From positions 992,001 to 1,056,000 of the forward strand of contig NHZP01000006.1 of assembly GCA_003313425.1 (NCBI GenBank): 64,000 nucleotides of DNA, given 5' to 3'. This document shows positions 61,965-64,000 of the stretch, piece by piece. Position 1 is the first letter of the stretch; every line of letters begins with the position of its first letter. A program made the position numbers and the translations under genes. The stretch is from Pseudopyrenochaeta lycopersici. Lineage: Eukaryota > Ascomycota > Dothideomycetes > Pleosporales > Pseudopyrenochaetaceae. The notes beneath the pieces were generated by a model that saw nothing but the letters and a program-made list of their open reading frames with translations, was not told the origin of the DNA and made no database searches.

Positions 61965-64000
61965 TCAAGTCATCGCGTTCACTCGTCTCCTCTCTTTCGT
62001 TAATTGCTTAGCTGCCATCTTCAAATCTCCCTTCAAACTCTTCATCTTGTTTTCCATATCCTGAAAAACTATATCACATTCGGCATCATGTCGTTGAAGC
62101 AATGATTCTAGCACATACTTACCGTCTCTAGCAAATACTTCCACAACATCACTCACAGCGGTCTCGTTGTCAACGATATGACGCAGGACTCGCTTCGAGG
62201 CGCGCATGAAAAGGTCATGGAGAGCACGCTGATGAGGCTGAAGGCTTGCTTCCCATTTAATTTCTTCAGCTTCTGAGATTGGCAGGGCTGGCTGAGACGA
62301 GTGATCAAGCCCAGCAGAGGTGGAGCTATGGCTGCTCTGTGAGCCATGGAACGGTGGAGATGAACGGAAGATGAGGGGAGAGGCTTTCACTTGCGCGGTG
62401 GCATACTCAGATTCCTCGTAGTTGATCAGGGTGATCTCACCGCCTAGATCCACATTATTATCGTTCCGGGTTAGTTGGTCCGCTTTGGTAGTGTTGATAA
62501 CTTGTTGGAGAGTTTTCGAGACGGAGCTTTCCATTATCACACGTTCCGAATCTTTGTATAATGGAGCCGACTCAATCAGAGCAGCCTCTGTTGGAACTAG
62601 ATTGTCGACAATATGAGTAGGTGATCTCATAGGCCTGATATGGCTTCGCGTCTTGGATCTTCCATTTAACGGTTGAGAAATTTGCGTTTCAGTGACCTTT
62701 TGTAGTTGGGAGACATGCCCCGGAGAGTTCATAATCTCTCGCTGCCTCACCTTCGCTCTTGCTACCGGACCATACGATGCACTAGCTTGGGTGACGTTCC
62801 TACCAACAGGGTCTTGGATTTCGATTCGAGAAGGCGTGTTTTCTCGCCATGATACACGCCCTGGAGAAGGTTGACTCGCTGCAGCAAGAAGGACCGCATC
62901 AATGCCCAAGCTGTCTGAACTTAAAGTTCCAACTGATACACTGCGGAATTGACCTTCATTGAGCGCAGTCGTCTCTTTCGGTATACCTTCCCCGGTCAGG
63001 CGACGTATGAATGATGAAGATTTCTGTCCTCCGCGCCGCTGACTGAAGGGATCGCTTTCAGCTGTCTGTACCTCACCCTTTTTTTTCTCAACTTCCACGT
63101 CATCGCGATCTGCATGGCCAGAAATAGCGGTAGACTCTGCATTTGGTGATGCAGGAACAGGCTTACTATTGCTCGAGAGTATCTCCGCATCGATGGCAGC
63201 CAATGGTAACCTAATACTCATTTCTTTGATTGTGCTGGCAAGGGGAGGTGATGAGGATATGTGAAGCAAGAGGTCGTCATCTGGACGCTTTCGTACACCA
63301 GTTGGAGTTTGTGGTTGAGGCGGCGCTCCCGTGAACCGAATTTGAGGCTTTGATGGCGTCGAAGGCGTTCGACATCCTCGAACTGGAAGCTTTGGCTTTT
63401 TAAATGGTACAATAGAGGCCTGTGATAGTCGACGAGAGCCCAAGCGCCCTCCAATCAGAGACTTGTGTGACAGAACAACAGATGAAAACGGCTCGTCGGC
63501 CGGTGCCCCCTTGATGCGTCGGTGCTGTAACGCCTTTTCAGGTTCAGCTTGGGGAGTGTGGTGCACAGCCGGGGTTTTTTTTGCTGCCTCCGCCCCACGA
63601 GTAATGATCTTAGCACTTTGATTCTGTATCATTCGAGGTTTCTTTCTCGTCCGCTCATTACCGCCTACAGCGTCTATCTCAGACTTTTGCTTGCTGTTTG
63701 TCTTCCTTTTTCGTTTGCTCACAACAGGAATGAATTCATCTTCATCGTCATCATCCGGCTTGCGCTTGTGTCTTGATTTAACACTCTTTGCGCCGGCCGT
63801 GGCAGTGTAAGAAGAGGCCTTCGCCTCCTGTAATTGCTCCCGAGATCCTGGAAAGAAACTTGAGGCATCATTCGTGCTAGTTTCTATCACTCTGCTCAGA
63901 TTTCCGCGCTTTTCCTTCGGTATGTCGAAGACGTCGACACAGGTTTGGAGCAGTCTAGAGGCATTCAGCTTCGTAACCTGAGAAACACTTGGAAGCTTTC
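61965..64000 (-). CDS. Nuclear-looking protein of unknown function (5' end outside window)
   Basis: The reading frame is open to the right edge, so the N-terminus is missing; at least 677 codons are present with no intron needed. The first visible residues (KLPSVSQVTKLNASRLL) lie upstream of any ATG in frame. Lys/Arg/Asp-rich patches (SRHKRKPDDDDEDEF, SKRKRKTNSKQK, RTRKKPRM) look like nuclear localisation signals. The centre is Ser/Pro/Thr-rich and disordered. The last 100 residues are helical, with a probable coiled coil (WEASLQPHQRALHDLFMRASKRVLRHIVDN ... DIVFQDMENKMKSLKGDLKMAAKQLTKERRR). Such a C-terminal helix after a long disordered part suggests a chromatin- or complex-associated scaffold. 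I do not recognise a named family. Confidence 0.7.
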   Translation of the reverse strand, partial: KLPSVSQVTKLNASRLLQTCVDVFDIPKEKRGNLSRVIETSTNDASSFFPGSREQLQEAKASSYTATAGAKSVKSRHKRKPDDDDEDEFIPVVSKRKRKTNSKQKSEIDAVGGNERTRKKPRMIQNQSAKIITRGAEAAKKTPAVHHTPQAEPEKALQHRRIKGAPADEPFSSVVLSHKSLIGGRLGSRRLSQASIVPFKKPKLPVRGCRTPSTPSKPQIRFTGAPPQPQTPTGVRKRPDDDLLLHISSSPPLASTIKEMSIRLPLAAIDAEILSSNSKPVPASPNAESTAISGHADRDDVEVEKKKGEVQTAESDPFSQRRGGQKSSSFIRRLTGEGIPKETTALNEGQFRSVSVGTLSSDSLGIDAVLLAAASQPSPGRVSWRENTPSRIEIQDPVGRNVTQASASYGPVARAKVRQREIMNSPGHVSQLQKVTETQISQPLNGRSKTRSHIRPMRSPTHIVDNLVPTEAALIESAPLYKDSERVIMESSVSKTLQQVINTTKADQLTRNDNNVDLGGEITLINYEESEYATAQVKASPLIFRSSPPFHGSQSSHSSTSAGLDHSSQPALPISEAEEIKWEASLQPHQRALHDLFMRASKRVLRHIVDNETAVSDVVEVFARDGKYVLESLLQRHDAECDIVFQDMENKMKSLKGDLKMAAKQLTKERRRVNAMT

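Noticed and set aside
1..64000. A secondary-metabolite cluster or other multi-gene system around velB
   Set aside because: No polyketide synthase, NRPS, terpene synthase, P450, transporter set or pathway regulator is present; neighbours are housekeeping genes.

Overview
This is a nuclear chromosome segment from a filamentous ascomycete. The evidence is short introns (about 44-119 nt) with GTRNGT donors and CTNAC-type branch points, a velvet-family regulator (velB), a PHO80-like cyclin, fungus-specific membrane families, and roughly one gene per 2.5 kb on both strands. The gene set looks like a Dothideomycete, possibly Pleosporales, but that placement is an inference from gene families and not from a phylogeny. 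I see no rRNA, tRNA, CRISPR array or intact transposon.

Layout, left to right: the 3' part of the proteasome adaptor ECM29 (+, cut by the left edge); a HIRAN-SNF2-RING helicase (-); glycogen debranching enzyme (-); a RhoGAP protein (-); BET2, the Rab geranylgeranyltransferase beta subunit (+); a C2H2 zinc-finger protein (+); a FAR-17a/AIG1-like membrane protein (-); a GH3 beta-glucosidase with a PA14 insert (+); an unknown membrane protein (-). A gene-poor stretch of about 4.5 kb follows (25.9-30.4 kb). Next come an RRM+YTH m6A-reader candidate (-), another empty stretch of about 3 kb, a BEM46-type alpha/beta hydrolase (-), 20S proteasome beta1/PRE3 (+), a PHO80-like cyclin (+), a prolyl 4-hydroxylase-like dioxygenase (+), velB (-), HEL2/ZNF598 (-), MND1 (-), an acidic protein of unknown function (-), an ERCC8/CSA-like WD40 protein (+), an unknown charged protein (-), a family-16 methyltransferase (+), a membrane-anchored histidine-acid-phosphatase-like protein (-), a DUF7704-like membrane protein (-), a DUF7703-like membrane protein (+), an F-box-like fungal protein (+), and an unknown nuclear-looking protein cut by the right edge (-).

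The genes are mostly core housekeeping. Several act in protein quality control (ECM29, PRE3, HEL2) and in DNA repair or meiosis (the SNF2-RING helicase, ERCC8-like, MND1), but their spacing does not suggest a co-regulated cluster. I found no biosynthetic cluster, defence island or obviously new multi-gene system. The most interesting observations are structural: a 15-nt microexon carrying the catalytic threonine of PRE3, a MND1 start codon alone in its own exon, a GC-AG intron in the cyclin gene, a stop-free 48-nt intron in velB, a 61/62-bp tandem duplication over the HEL2 stop codon, and an RRM-YTH fusion with an acidic insertion inside the YTH domain.

All exon boundaries were inferred by eye from splice signals, reading-frame phase and family resemblance. 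Internal coding exons are more certain than first exons.
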